Assembly: GCF_009811555.1 (NCBI RefSeq)
Contig: NZ_BLIN01000001.1
Coordinates: 415,756 to 479,755 of the forward strand
DNA length: 64,000 bases
Source of the DNA: Streptomyces caniferus
GTDB taxonomy: Bacteria; Actinomycetota; Actinomycetes; Streptomycetales; Streptomycetaceae
Direction of reading: 5' to 3'
Both the position numbers and the translations under genes were made by a program. Below, piece by piece: positions 46,486-55,681 of the stretch (position 1 is its first letter; each line of letters opens with the position of its first letter). Below the pieces are notes generated by a model that worked only from the letters and a program-made list of their open reading frames with translations, was not told the DNA's origin and ran no database searches.

Positions 46486-47394
46486 TCAGTCGGCGAGGGT
46501 GGGTGTCCAGGACGGGAGCGGCTCGGTGCCTTCCAGCCATGCCTCAGGAGGGTGGCCGGCGTGCCCGGCGGCGACGATGCCGCCGACGATGGCGCACGTG
46601 GTGTCCACATCGCCGCCCGCCTGAGCAGTGGTCCAAAACGCCCGCTCGTAGTTGCCCAGATGCCGGGCCGCGGCCCAGAGCGCGAAGGGCACCGTGTCGT
46701 GGGCGCTGGTGCGCCGTCCACAGCCCAGGACGGCGGCGACGGTGCTGGAGTCGGCGTAGTCGAGCATGTCGCGGGCGCGGCGCAGTCCGGCCTGCACGGC
46801 GCTGCGCGGGATCAGCTCCAGCACACCGTCCAGCAGCTGTTCGGGGCCGGTGTCACGGGCCGGGTCGGCCACCAGGGCGGCCGCGGCGGCGACGGCCATG
46901 GCGCCGACGACGGCCTCACGGTGCTGATGGGTGGTGTAGGCGGAGATCTCCGCCTGGTGGGTGGCCTGCTCGGGGTCGTCGGCGTACCAGGCGCCGAGGG
47001 GAGCGATACGCATGGCCGCTCCGTTGCCCCACGAGCCCTGACCGTTGAAGAGTCCCGATGCCAGCTCGCGCCAGTCCCCGCCCTCGCGGATCAGCCGCAG
47101 CATCCGATTGACGGCCGGGCCGTAGCCGCGGTCGAAGTCATGGCGGTCGGCGAAGGAGCGGGCGAGCGCGTCCTGATCGATCCGGCCGTGGGCGGTGAGC
47201 ACGGCCAGGACGGAACAGGCCATCTCGGTGTCGTCGGTCCACTGCCAGGGGGAGGGAGGCAGCTCGCGGCGCTTGAGGGAGGGGTAATGGGCGGGGACGA
47301 AGAACTGGGATCCGAGCGCATCACCCACGGAGAGGCCGCGCAGGCTCGCCAGAGCTCGCGCACAGCGGTCTGCGTCACGGTGGTCGGGGGTCAT
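46486..47394 (-). CDS. ADP-ribosylglycohydrolase family protein
   Basis: 302-residue DraG/ARH-type hydrolase that removes ADP-ribose from modified proteins or nucleotides. Paired metal-binding motifs are present: WTDDTEMA (about residues 53-60) and GGDVDTTCAIVGGIVAAGHG (about 257-276), giving the two-magnesium site. GLSVGDALGSQ at the start is typical. ATG at 47394, 11 nt after the upstream phosphatase stop, so the two form an operon. Substrate not evident. Confidence 0.92.
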   Translation of the reverse strand: MTPDHRDADRCARALASLRGLSVGDALGSQFFVPAHYPSLKRRELPPSPWQWTDDTEMACSVLAVLTAHGRIDQDALARSFADRHDFDRGYGPAVNRMLRLIREGGDWRELASGLFNGQGSWGNGAAMRIAPLGAWYADDPEQATHQAEISAYTTHQHREAVVGAMAVAAAAALVADPARDTGPEQLLDGVLELIPRSAVQAGLRRARDMLDYADSSTVAAVLGCGRRTSAHDTVPFALWAAARHLGNYERAFWTTAQAGGDVDTTCAIVGGIVAAGHAGHPPEAWLEGTEPLPSWTPTLAD

Positions 47395-47405
47395 CGCTGT
47401 GCACT

Positions 47406-48065
47406 CTAACCGGTGACGCCATAAGACTCGGGTACACACCAGCGCTCGAAGGGCCGGTCCAGGCTGTAGCGGCCGTCCGGACCGAGCAGCAGGATGCGCC
47501 GCTCCGCGTTGTCGGGGTTGGACAGCGACTCGAAGTCGGCCACCGTCCAGTGGAACCACCGCATGCAGAACAGTCTCATGGTGAGACCGTGCGTGACGAT
47601 GAGGACGTTCGGCGGGTGGTCCGGGTCCTCGAAGCTGCGCCACAGGCTCTCCAGGAACGCCCCGACCCGGTCGTAGACATCGGCCCCGGACTCGCCCTGG
47701 GCGAAGCGGTAGAAGAAGTGACCGTAGGCGTCCCGGTAGGCCTTCTGCCGTCGCACGTCGTCGCGGTCCTGCCAGTTCCCCCAGTCCTGCTCGCGCAGCC
47801 GGGGCTCCTCGCGCACCCGGACCCTGGCGGGATCGAGGCCGAGTTCGCGGAAGGTCTGGTGGGTTCGGCGGTAGGGCGAGACATAGGCGGAGACCCGTTC
47901 CTCGCCGAACATCTCGCGCAGCGGACCGCCGGCTTCCTTCGCCTGCCGCAGCCCGGTCTCGGTGAGGGAGAGCGCATGATCGGGCTCCCGCTCGTACACG
48001 GTGTCATCGACATTCCCCGCCGACTCTCCATGGCGGATGAGGACGATGCGTCGGGGCCGAGCCAT
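47406..48065 (-). CDS. Histidine phosphatase (phosphoglycerate mutase-like)
   Basis: 219-residue enzyme of the histidine phosphatase superfamily. The catalytic His is in LIRHGESAGN (residues about 9-18), arginines in SPYRRTHQT, and the second histidine in LIVTHGLTMRL. The absence of glycolytic hallmarks and the stand-alone context argue for a phosphatase of unknown substrate. ATG at 48065. First gene of a two-gene operon with the ADP-ribosylglycohydrolase. Confidence 0.9.
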   Translation of the reverse strand: MARPRRIVLIRHGESAGNVDDTVYEREPDHALSLTETGLRQAKEAGGPLREMFGEERVSAYVSPYRRTHQTFRELGLDPARVRVREEPRLREQDWGNWQDRDDVRRQKAYRDAYGHFFYRFAQGESGADVYDRVGAFLESLWRSFEDPDHPPNVLIVTHGLTMRLFCMRWFHWTVADFESLSNPDNAERRILLLGPDGRYSLDRPFERWCVPESYGVTG

Positions 48066-48245
48066 GCCGCCAGCCTAAATCGCCCGCTTTGTACATGCCG
48101 CACGCAGTCAAGGGACCACAGCAGGACGGCGAGCCTCGCCGCGACCCCGGCAAGGCCACGGCGGCACGCGGCGGGCAGCGACCGACCGCGGTGCCGACCG
48201 GCATCGCGTAATGAGTTCCGAGCGGACATTCCCCCTCCTCACGCA

Positions 48246-48301
48246 AATGCAACCCTCGTCGCATTACGATGAGGATGACACGGGCAACGCACTAATGCAA
48301 C
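48246..48301. promoter_or_regulatory. Operator-like repeats upstream of TetR gene
   Basis: AATGCAAC-CCTC-GTCGCATT (48246-48265) is a 20-bp inverted repeat with one mismatch, and a further AATGCAAC half-site (48294-48301) lies at the ribosome-binding site of the TetR gene. The region lies between divergent genes. TetR autorepression, possibly with control of the phosphatase operon, is the likely reading. Confidence 0.55.
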
Positions 48302-48312
48302 AGGAGTAGCAA

Positions 48313-49068
48313 TTGTCTGACGAGACGGTGCACGAGAACGGGCGCGGGACCGGTGAGACCACGCCCACCCCCGGCACCCGGCGTCCGGGCGGCCGTACCG
48401 CCCGTACCCGTGCCGCCGTCCGCGACGCCGTACTGGCCGGGCTCACCGAGCACGGTTATCCGGGCTTGACCGTCGAATACGTCGCGGCCCACTCCGGGGT
48501 GCACAAGACGACGCTGTATCGCCGCTGGAAGGACGTGGAGGGCCTGCTGGCGGACGCCCTCGACCTCGCGGGCGAGGACAGCTGGACCCCACCCGACACC
48601 GGGTCCCTGGAAGGTGATCTGCGCGCTCTGGCCCGCGAGGTCGTCGTGTCCTTCACCGACCCCGCGGTAGCCGCGTCGGGCTCCGCGATGATCGCCGCCG
48701 CCTTCCACTCGGAGCGGGCGGCCGTGGCGCTGCGTGACTACTACGCCGAGCGGTTCGCGCGCTGCGAGGTACTCGTCGAGCGGGCCGTCGAGCGCGGGGA
48801 ATTGCCGGCGACGCCGGGCTCCGCGCCCGATACCCCGGAAGCCGGCCCGCCACATTCCGCTTCCGGCACCACCGCAGCCGGTGCCATCGACGCCGGCGCA
48901 CTCGCCCGCGCCGTCTCCGCGCCGCTCTTTTTCCGCCTGTTCATCACCCGGGAGCCGGTGGACGACGCCCTCGCGGACCAGGCCGCGGCGGCCGCACTGG
49001 CCGCGGCCCGCGCCGGGGCGTTCACCACCGGGAGTACGGCCGGCACCTCCCCCGGCGCCGCCTCCTGA
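48313..49068 (+). CDS. TetR-family regulator
   Basis: 251 residues. The N-terminal helix-turn-helix reads TRAAVRDAVLAGLTEHGYPG then VEYVAAHSGVHKTTLYRRWKD (about residues 33-78). The ligand domain ends in a disordered Ala/Gly/Ser tail. The start is TTG at 48313, seven nt after AGGAG. Upstream repeats are probable operators. Ligand and wider targets unknown. An unbroken copy exists in the second arm. Confidence 0.9.
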   Translation: MSDETVHENGRGTGETTPTPGTRRPGGRTARTRAAVRDAVLAGLTEHGYPGLTVEYVAAHSGVHKTTLYRRWKDVEGLLADALDLAGEDSWTPPDTGSLEGDLRALAREVVVSFTDPAVAASGSAMIAAAFHSERAAVALRDYYAERFARCEVLVERAVERGELPATPGSAPDTPEAGPPHSASGTTAAGAIDAGALARAVSAPLFFRLFITREPVDDALADQAAAAALAAARAGAFTTGSTAGTSPGAAS

Positions 49069-49077
49069 CCACTGTCC

Positions 49078-49683
49078 TCACACCGTCCACGACGGTTCGA
49101 GCTGCACCACATCGCCCGCGATCGCCCTGACATCGGCGGCTATCTGGGCCCGCAGCGCCAGCCGCTCCACCCGTTCGGGCCGGTACTTCCCCCGCTCGGC
49201 CGCCGACTGCCACATCGACAGCACCAAGAACTCCTCCCCCGGAGCCCGTCCCAGCATCCCCCGCAGCATTCCCGGCGAACCCGCCATGGCGGGGTTCCAG
49301 ACCTTCTCCTGCATCAGCATGAAGTGATCCACCCGGTCCTGGCGCACCTGGCAGTGCGCCAGCCGCAGCACATCCACGTCGGCGAACGACGGACGGAAGC
49401 CCACCTTCACATCAAACTCGTGCTCGAAGAGCCGCACTTGGGCGTCCTTGAACATGCCGGCCTGGGCGGCCGCCAGCCGGTCGTGGGAGCGCGCCATGAA
49501 GGAGTCGTAGAAGGCCCGGCTCTCCCAGAAGGCCACCAGATGCGCCACGCCCGGCCGCCCACGGCTCCACCCCCCGCCCTGCCCTCGGAACCCCGGCTCA
49601 CCCAGCAGCCCCGCCCATTTCCGCTGCCCCCGCTCGAACCCTCGACGGTCCACAACGGTGAGGCGAATCCACTTGACCAGCAC
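49078..49683 (-). CDS. YdbC/DUF4937-like protein
   Basis: 201-residue protein with two tandem antibiotic-monooxygenase-like (dimeric alpha/beta barrel) segments: KWIRLTVVDRRGFERGQRKW to HLVAFWESRAFYDSFM, and RLAHCQVRQDRVDHFMLMQE to FLVLSMWQSAAERGKY. This layout fits the DUF4937/YdbC group. Function unknown. GTG start at 49683, stop 10 bp from the end of the convergent TetR gene. The second-arm copy is frameshifted. Confidence 0.8.
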   Translation of the reverse strand: MLVKWIRLTVVDRRGFERGQRKWAGLLGEPGFRGQGGGWSRGRPGVAHLVAFWESRAFYDSFMARSHDRLAAAQAGMFKDAQVRLFEHEFDVKVGFRPSFADVDVLRLAHCQVRQDRVDHFMLMQEKVWNPAMAGSPGMLRGMLGRAPGEEFLVLSMWQSAAERGKYRPERVERLALRAQIAADVRAIAGDVVQLEPSWTV

Positions 49684-49752
49684 CGCGCCATCGTACGGCC
49701 CAGGGGCGAGCCGGGATCACTGCGCGTCACCTTCCGAACGGCCCGAACTTCC

Positions 49753-51164
49753 TTACGGGCGCGGGTCGATCGGCGCGAGAACACCCAGCCGCCGCTCCAC
49801 CGCCTCGGCCGCCTCCAGGCACAGGTCCTCCCGGTAGGAGCGCCCGATCAGCTGCACGCCGTACGGGAGCCCCTCCACCACCCCGGTGGGGACGGCCACC
49901 GCAGGCACACCGACGAAACTGGTGGCGGTGCAGAGCCGCAGGGCACGCTGTATCCGCTGATGGCTCTCCTCGTCCCGCAGCTCCTCCCCGGGTGCGAACG
50001 GCGGATCGGTGAACACGGGCGCCAGGACGAGCGGATACTCCTCCAGGAACACCGCCCAGTCCCGCTGGAGCCCCATCCGCACCCCGGTGAGCCGCAGGTA
50101 CTCCGCCAGTTCCACGGGGCGGAACGTCGCCATCGCCCGCTCGATATAGCGATGGCCGCCCTCCCCGAGCAGCGGCTTGACCACCGGCCAGGTGGTGGCG
50201 AACTCCGTGACCGTCATCCGGCCGTAGGCGTCGAGGGCGTCCTCCAGCCGCGGTACGTCCGCCACCTCGCACACCTCGTAGCCCGCGTCCCGGAGCGCCT
50301 CGGCCGCACTCTGCACGGCCCGGCGCACCACGGGGTGCACCCCGTGGCCTCCGGGGTCGGTCACCATCGCCACCTTCAAGGGGCGTCCCAACGGCTCCCC
50401 GTAGGGCGGCACCGGAACGGCCCGCGGGTCGCGCGGATCGGCCCCGGCCAGCACCTCGTACGCCAGCCGCAGATCATCGACCGTACGGGCCAGGGGGCCG
50501 TCGACCACGAGGACCTGTGCGGCGAGGGACGGGTCGTCGGGCCCGAGGCGGTGATCGGCGGCGAACCGCCCGTAGGTCGGCTTCAGCCCCGCGACGCCAC
50601 AGAAGGACGCGGGAAGCCGCACCGACCCTCCGGAGTCGTTGCCGAGGCCGAGCGGGGCCATGCCGCTCGCCACGGCCGCGGCGTCGCCGCCACTGCTGCC
50701 GCCCGGTGTGACCGCGCGGCTCCAGGGGTTCACGGTGTCCCGAACAGCTCGCTGCGGGTATGGATCCCGGCGAGGATGAGCGTCGGGATGTTGCTGTGCC
50801 CGATCGGGATGCCCCCGGCCGCGCGCAGCCGCGACACCGGGGGCGCATCGCAGTGCGCGACAGCGTTCCGGAAGCGCTTCGCGCCGTAGGTCGTCGGCAC
50901 CCCCTCGATGGCCGTGGTCTCCTTCACGGTGAACGGCACCCCGGCCAGCGGCCCCAGCCGCTCCCCCGCCGCGCGTCCGCGGTCGGTCCGCGCCGCCTCG
51001 TCCAGTGCCCGCTCGGCGAGGAGCTGGGTGACGGCGTTGACGGCCGGATTGACCTCGGCGATCCGCGCCAGATGCGCCTCGGCCAGCTCCACCGCCGACA
51101 CCTCGCCGGTACGCACCGCCGTCGCCTGGGCCCGGGCCGTCATTTTCCACAGCGTGTCGCGCAT
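49753..51164 (-). pseudogene. Amidase (amidase-signature family), frameshifted in this copy
   Basis: Would encode about 470 residues of a Ser-cisSer-Lys amidase hydrolysing a carboxamide. Motifs: catalytic Lys in VPFTVKETTAIEG (about 76-88) and the serine pair in TPGGSSGGDAAAVASG followed by NDSGGSVRLPASFCG. One base is missing from a run at 50739-50741 (CCC here, GGGG in the other copy at 54621-54624), splitting the frame between ELFG and DTVNPW. The other copy is intact there but broken elsewhere, so the true gene is probably intact. ATG at 51164; divergent from a TetR gene. Confidence 0.85.
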
Positions 51165-51230
51165 GTCCCCACCCTCTTGTGCTCCTGGACGGCCCCCACG
51201 CGAACCGCTTCAGGCCGTCTTCGCATTTTT

Positions 51231-51287
51231 CCGATGCGCTTGCATCGGTTCAGTGATCGTAACCTGATTACCGATACGAACGCATCG
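51231..51287. promoter_or_regulatory. Paired TetR-type operators between amidase and TetR gene
   Basis: CCGATGC-GCTT-GCATCGG (51231-51248, perfect arms) and CGATAC-GAAC-GCATCG (51272-51287, one mismatch) have the same half-site and spacer length; their centres are 40 bp apart, about four helical turns. They lie in the 142-bp region between the divergent genes, so the TetR protein probably represses both. Confidence 0.7.
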
Positions 51288-51306
51288 AAAAAACGGAGTG
51301 CGGGGC

Positions 51307-51894
51307 ATGCCCAAGCAGGTCGACCACGAGAGCCGGCGCCGGCAGATCGCCGATGCCGTGTGCCAACTCGCCGACGAGAGCGGGCTGGAGGGCGTCACAC
51401 TCCGCGACGTGGCGGGCCGCGCGCAGGTGTCCATGGGGGCCGTCCAGCGCTGCTTCGGCACCAAGGAGGAGATGCTGGTCTTCGCGCTCGGCCAGATCGG
51501 CGAGCGGGTCGCCACACGGGTGTCGGCCCGGCTCACCGCATCGCCCGCCCAGTCGGCCCGTACAGCGCTGGGGCACGCGGCGACCGAGGTGTCGCTGGTC
51601 CACGAGGAGCACCGCGCCGAGGCACGGGTCTGGCTGGCCTTCGTGGCACAGGCCGCGGTCAGTCCGCCGCTGGCCGGAATTCTGCGCACCAACTACGCAC
51701 ACCTGCAGGTGCTGTTCGCGCGGCTGATCGCCGAAGCCTCCGACACCCCCGACCCGGACCGCGCGGCCCGCACCCTCCTCGCCCTGGCCGACGGCCTCAC
51801 CACCCACGTCCTGATCGGCCACCTCTCCCCCGCCGAGGCGCTGGACGTCCTGGACGGCCAGCTCCGCCGCCTCTGGAACGAGCGGGCGCACTGA
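51307..51894 (+). CDS. TetR-family regulator, likely amidase repressor
   Basis: 195 residues with an N-terminal helix-turn-helix (RRRQIADAVCQLADESGLEG, TLRDVAGRAQVSMGAVQRCF, residues about 9-52) and an all-helical ligand domain. Start set at ATG 51307 (MPKQVD), GGAG about nine nt upstream. Divergent from the amidase, with two matching operator-like palindromes between them, suggesting substrate-induced amidase expression. The second-arm copy has a frameshift. Confidence 0.9.
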   Translation: MPKQVDHESRRRQIADAVCQLADESGLEGVTLRDVAGRAQVSMGAVQRCFGTKEEMLVFALGQIGERVATRVSARLTASPAQSARTALGHAATEVSLVHEEHRAEARVWLAFVAQAAVSPPLAGILRTNYAHLQVLFARLIAEASDTPDPDRAARTLLALADGLTTHVLIGHLSPAEALDVLDGQLRRLWNERAH

Positions 51895-51899
51895 GCGGA

Positions 51900-51926
51900 C
51901 CCTGCGACCCACAACACCGCGCAGGG
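51900..51926 (+). terminator. Possible terminator after TetR gene
   Basis: CCCTGCG (51900-51906) and CGCAGGG (51920-51926), 7-bp stem with 13-nt loop, six bp past the TetR stop. Weak and without a T-run. Confidence 0.35.
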
Positions 51927-52098
51927 CACTTTCAAGCCACCGCAGGCCGAGCCAAACCGTGGGTGACCAGGGCCAGTTCGCCCCGCCCAGGGGCCGCCGG
52001 GCGTGGCACGATGGTCAGTCAACGGGAAGTCCCGGGAGGGGTCCGCGTGCCCGCGTGGACCGCGCCGCGTCCCCGGGAGATGACGGGAGGGAAGTCCG

Positions 52099-52621
52099 GT
52101 GAGCACGTTCAACAAAGGGATCGAGAAGGTCGAGGTGACGCTCAAGTGGGATCCCAGCCCCCTCGGGACGCCGGACAATGACCTCGACATCGTCGCGGCG
52201 ACGTACACGGCCGACGCGCCGCACGGCGATCCGGCCTATCTGGTGCACTTCGACAGCCGCTCGCCCGACGGGACCATCACCCTCAACCGGGACAGCAGGA
52301 CCGGCCAGGGGTTCGGCTTCGACGAGATCATGACCCTGGAGCTGGACCGGCTGTCCGACACCTACACCCGGGTGATCGTGGGGGTGGGCCATCCAGCAGG
52401 GCGAGGGCCGCAAGGTCTTCGGCGACATAGAGAACACGGTCGTACGGATCCGCGAGGCTACACCGACCTGGCCGAGAACGACTTCGGCGAGGTCGCGGGG
52501 GCGACCGCGGCGACGGTCGCCGAGTTCGTCCGGGACGAGTCGGGACAGTGGCGCATCCACGCGACGCTCCGGGGGTTCGACACCGACCCGGACGGGTTCG
52601 CCCTCCCTGATGGGCCGCTGA
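52099..52621 (+). CDS. TerD-family stress protein (frame broken by likely errors)
   Basis: The consensus of the two copies is a 173-residue TerD-domain protein, a calcium-binding family linked to tellurite and envelope stress. It starts MSTFNKGIEKVEVTLKWDPS and includes DNDLDIVAATY, VHFDSRSPDGTITLNRDS and IENTVVRI. This copy has an extra G near 52385, a missing G near 52456 and an extra C near 52602 relative to the other arm, leaving three frames. The other arm reads through these points but breaks elsewhere, so the true gene is presumably intact. GTG start at 52099 after GGGAGGGAAG. Confidence 0.8.
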
Positions 52622-52660
52622 CCGGGCAGCCGACGGGGAGCGGCACAGGCCACGGAGCAA

Positions 52661-52698
52661 GAAGAGAGGGGACCGGCCGGCGCCGGTCCCCCCTCTTC
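52661..52698. repeat. Hairpin at the centre of the giant palindrome
   Basis: GACCGGC (52671-52677), spacer CGGC, GCCGGTC (52682-52688); pairing continues outward through GAAGAGA/TCTTC with one mismatch and on into the 11-kb arms. The inner GC stem resembles a natural terminator about 40 nt after the terD stop, a place where a strand could fold back on itself. Confidence 0.8.
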
Positions 52699-52737
52699 TT
52701 GCTCCGTGGCCTGTGCCGCTCCCCGTCGGCTGCCCGG

Positions 52738-53258
52738 TCAGCGGCCCATCAGGGAGGCGAACCCGTCCGGGTCGGTGTCGAACCCCCGGAGCGTCGCGTG
52801 GATGCGCCACTGTCCCGACTCGTCCCGGACGAACTCGGCGACCGTCGCCGCGGTCGCCCCCGCGACCTCGCCGAAGTCGTTCTCGGCCAGGTCGGTGTAG
52901 CCCTCGCGGATCCGTACGACCGTGTTCTCTATGTCGCCGAAGACCTTGCGGCCCTCGCCCTGCTGGATGGCCACCCCCACGATCACCCGGGTGTAGTGTC
53001 GGACAGCCGTCCAGCTCCAGGGTCATGATCTCGTCGAAGCCGAACCCCTGGCCGGTCCTGCTGTCCCGGTTGAGGGTGATGGTCCCGTCGGGCGAGCGGC
53101 TGTCGAAGTGCACCAGATAGGCCGGATCGCCGTGCGGCGCGTCGGCCGTGGTACGTCGCCGCGACGATGTCGAGGTCATTGTCCGGCGTCCCGAGGGGGC
53201 TGGGATCCCACTTGAGCGTCACCTCGACCTTCTCGATCCCTTTGTTGAACGTGCTCAC
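52738..53258 (-). pseudogene. TerD-family gene, second-arm copy
   Basis: Mirror copy of 52099-52621. It starts at GTG 53258 and would end at 52738. An extra base near 53150 (GTGGTACG against GTGTACG) changes the frame, and another difference near 53000 restores it, so the C-terminal half (VAIQQGEGRKVFGDI to the stop) is readable here though it is broken in the other copy. Complementary errors in the two copies argue for one intact gene read badly twice. Confidence 0.75.
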
Positions 53259-53466
53259 CGGACTTCCCTCCCGTCATCTCCCGGGGACGCGGCGCGGTCC
53301 ACGCGGGCACGCGGACCCCTACCCCGGGACTTCCCGTTGACTGACCATCGTGCCACGCCCGGCGGCCCCTGGGCGGGGCGAACTGGCCCTGGGTCACCCA
53401 CGGTTTGGCTCGGCCTGCGGTGGCTTGAAAGTGCCCTGCGCGTGTGTGGTGGGTCGCAGGGTCCGC

Positions 53467-54055
53467 TCAGTGCGCCCGCTCGTTCCAGAGGCGGCGGAGC
53501 TGGCCGTCCAGGACGTCCAGCGCCTCGGCGGGGGAGAGGTGGCCGATCAGGACGTGGGTGGTGAGGCCGTCGGCCAGGGCGAGGAGGGTGCGGGCCGCGC
53601 GGGTCCGGGTCGGGGGTGTCGGAGGCTTCGGCGATCAGCCGCGCGAACAGCACCTGCAGGTGTGCGTAGTTGGTGCGCAGAATTCCGGCCAGCGGCGGAC
53701 TGACCGCGGCCTGTGCCACGAAGGCCAGCCAGACCCGTGCCTCGGCGCGGTGCTCCTCGTGGACCAGCGACACCTCGGTCGCCGCGTGCCCCAGCGCTGT
53801 ACGGGCCGACTGGGCGGGCGATGCGGTGAGCCGGGCCGACACCCGTGTGGCGACCCGCTCGCCGATCTGGCCGAGCGCGAAGACCAGCATCTCCTCCTTG
53901 GTGCCGAAGCAGCGCTGGACGGCCCCCATGGACACCTGCGCGCGGCCCGCCACGTCGCGGAGTGTGACGCCCTCCAGCCCGCTCTCGTCGGCGAGTTGGC
54001 ACACGGCATCGGCGATCTGCCGGCGCCGGCTCTCGTGGTCGACCTGCTTGGGCAT
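53467..54055 (-). pseudogene. TetR (amidase-linked) gene, second-arm copy
   Basis: Mirror copy of 51307-51894 with one extra G near 53605 (GCGCGGGTCC against GCGCGGTCC), which shifts the frame after DTPDPD. Everything before and after matches the intact copy. Likely a homopolymer error. Confidence 0.8.
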
Positions 54056-54074
54056 GCCCCGCACTCCGTTTTTT

Positions 54075-54130
54075 CGATGCGTTCGTATCGGTAATCAGTT
54101 ACGATCACTGAACCGATGCAAGCGCATCGG
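54075..54130. promoter_or_regulatory. Paired TetR-type operators, second-arm copy
   Basis: Mirror of 51231-51287 with one base fewer between the two palindromes (GTAACTG against GTAACCTG on the corresponding strand). Both palindromes are otherwise preserved. Confidence 0.6.
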
Positions 54131-54197
54131 AAAAATGCGAAGACGGCCTGAAGCGGTTCGCGTGGGGGCCGTCCAGGAGCACAAGAGGGTGGGGACC

Positions 54198-55612
54198 ATG
54201 CGCGACACGCTGTGGAAAAATGACGGCCCGGGCCCAGGCGACGGCGGTGCGTACCGGCGAGGTGTCGGCGGTGGAGCTGGCCGAGGCGCATCTGGCGCGG
54301 ATCGCCGAGGTCAATCCGGCCGTCAACGCCGTCACCCAGCTCCTCGCCGAGCGGGCACTGGACGAGGCGGCGCGGACCGACCGCGGACGCGCGGCGGGGG
54401 AGCGGCTGGGGCCGCTGGCCGGGGTGCCGTTCACCGTGAAGGAGACCACGGCCATCGAGGGGGTGCCGACGACCTACGGCGCGAAGCGCTTCCGGAACGC
54501 TGTCGCGCACTGCGATGCGCCCCCGGTGTCGCGGCTGCGCGCGGCCGGGGGCATCCCGATCGGGCACAGCACATCCCGACGCTCATCCTCGCCGGGATCC
54601 ATACCCGCAGCGAGCTGTTCGGGGACACCGTGAACCCCTGGAGCCGCGCGGTCACACCGGGCGGCAGGCAGTGGCGGCGACGCCGCGGCCGTGGCGAGCG
54701 GCATGGCCCCGCTCGGCCTCGGCAACGACTCCGGAGGGTCGGTGCGGCTTCCCGCGTCCTTCTGTGGCGTCGCGGGGCTGAAGCCGACCTACGGGCGGTT
54801 CGCCGCCGATCACCGCCTCGGGCCCGACGACCCGTCCCTCGCCGCACAGGTCCTCGTGGTCGACGGCCCCCTGGCCCGTACGGTCGATGATCTGCGGCTG
54901 GCGTACGAGGTGCTGGCCGGGGCCGATCCGCGCGACCCGCGGGCCGTTCCGGTGCCGCCCTACGGGGAGCCGTTGGGACGCCCCTTGAAGGTGGCGATGG
55001 TGACCGACCCCGGAGGCCACGGGGTGCACCCCGTGGTGCGCCGGGCCGTGCAGAGTGCGGCCGAGGCGCTCCGGGACGCGGCTACGAGGTGTGGCGAGGG
55101 GCGGACGTACCGCGGCTGGAGGACGCCCTCGACGCCTACGGCCGGATGACGGTCACGGAGTTCGCCACCACCTGGCCGGTGGTCAGAGCCGCTGCTCGGG
55201 GAGGGCGGCCATCGCTATATCGAGCGGGCGATGGCGACGTTCCGCCCCGTGGAACTGGCGGAGTACCTGCGGCTCACCGGGGGTGCGGATGGGGCTCCAG
55301 CGGGACTGGGCGGTGTTCCTGGAGGAGTATCCGCTCGTCCTGGCGCCCGTGTTCACCGATCCGCCGTTCGCACCCGGGGAGGAGCTGCGGGACGAGGAGA
55401 GCCATCAGCGGATACAGCGTGCCCTGCGGCTCTGCACCGCCACCAGTTTCGTCGGTGTGCCTGCGGTGGCCGTCCCCACCGGGGTGGTGGAGGGGCTCCC
55501 GTACGGCGTGCAGCTGATCGGGCGCTCCTACCGGGAGGACCTGTGCCTGGAGGCGGCCGAGGCGGTGGAGCGGCGGCTGGGTGTTCTCGCGCCGATCGAC
55601 CCGCGCCCGTAA
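54198..55612 (+). pseudogene. Amidase gene, second-arm copy, multiple frameshifts
   Basis: Mirror copy of 49753-51164. Differences from the first copy include an extra A in a run at 54216-54220, a missing A near 54571 (CAGCACATC against CAGCAACATC), an extra G near 54666 (GGCAGGCAG), a lost G and altered bases near 55080-55100, and changes near 55185 and 55280. The GGGG at 54621-54624 is correct here. No single frame spans the gene. Confidence 0.85.
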
Positions 55613-55681
55613 GGAAGTTCGGGCCGTTCGGAAGGTGACGCGCAGTGATCCCGGCTCGCCCCTGGGCCGTACGATGGCGCG

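Larger units (their letters stand above)
41364..52677. repeat. Left arm of giant inverted repeat
   Basis: About 11.3 kb whose reverse complement follows at 52682-64000. Mirrored positions add up to 105364 from recQ through the first TetR gene, with no net length change, and translated frames from about 42.6 to 49.1 kb are the same in both arms. The sum moves to 105365 at the YdbC-like and amidase genes, 105362 at the second TetR start and 105357 at terD, showing several insertions and deletions near the centre. The arm may begin left of 41364; the window ends there on the other side. Confidence 0.95.

Noticed and set aside
49753..55612. Two diverged amidase and TerD paralogues
   Set aside because: The copies differ by single-base run-length changes rather than codon substitutions, and lesions are complementary, which is not how paralogues diverge.
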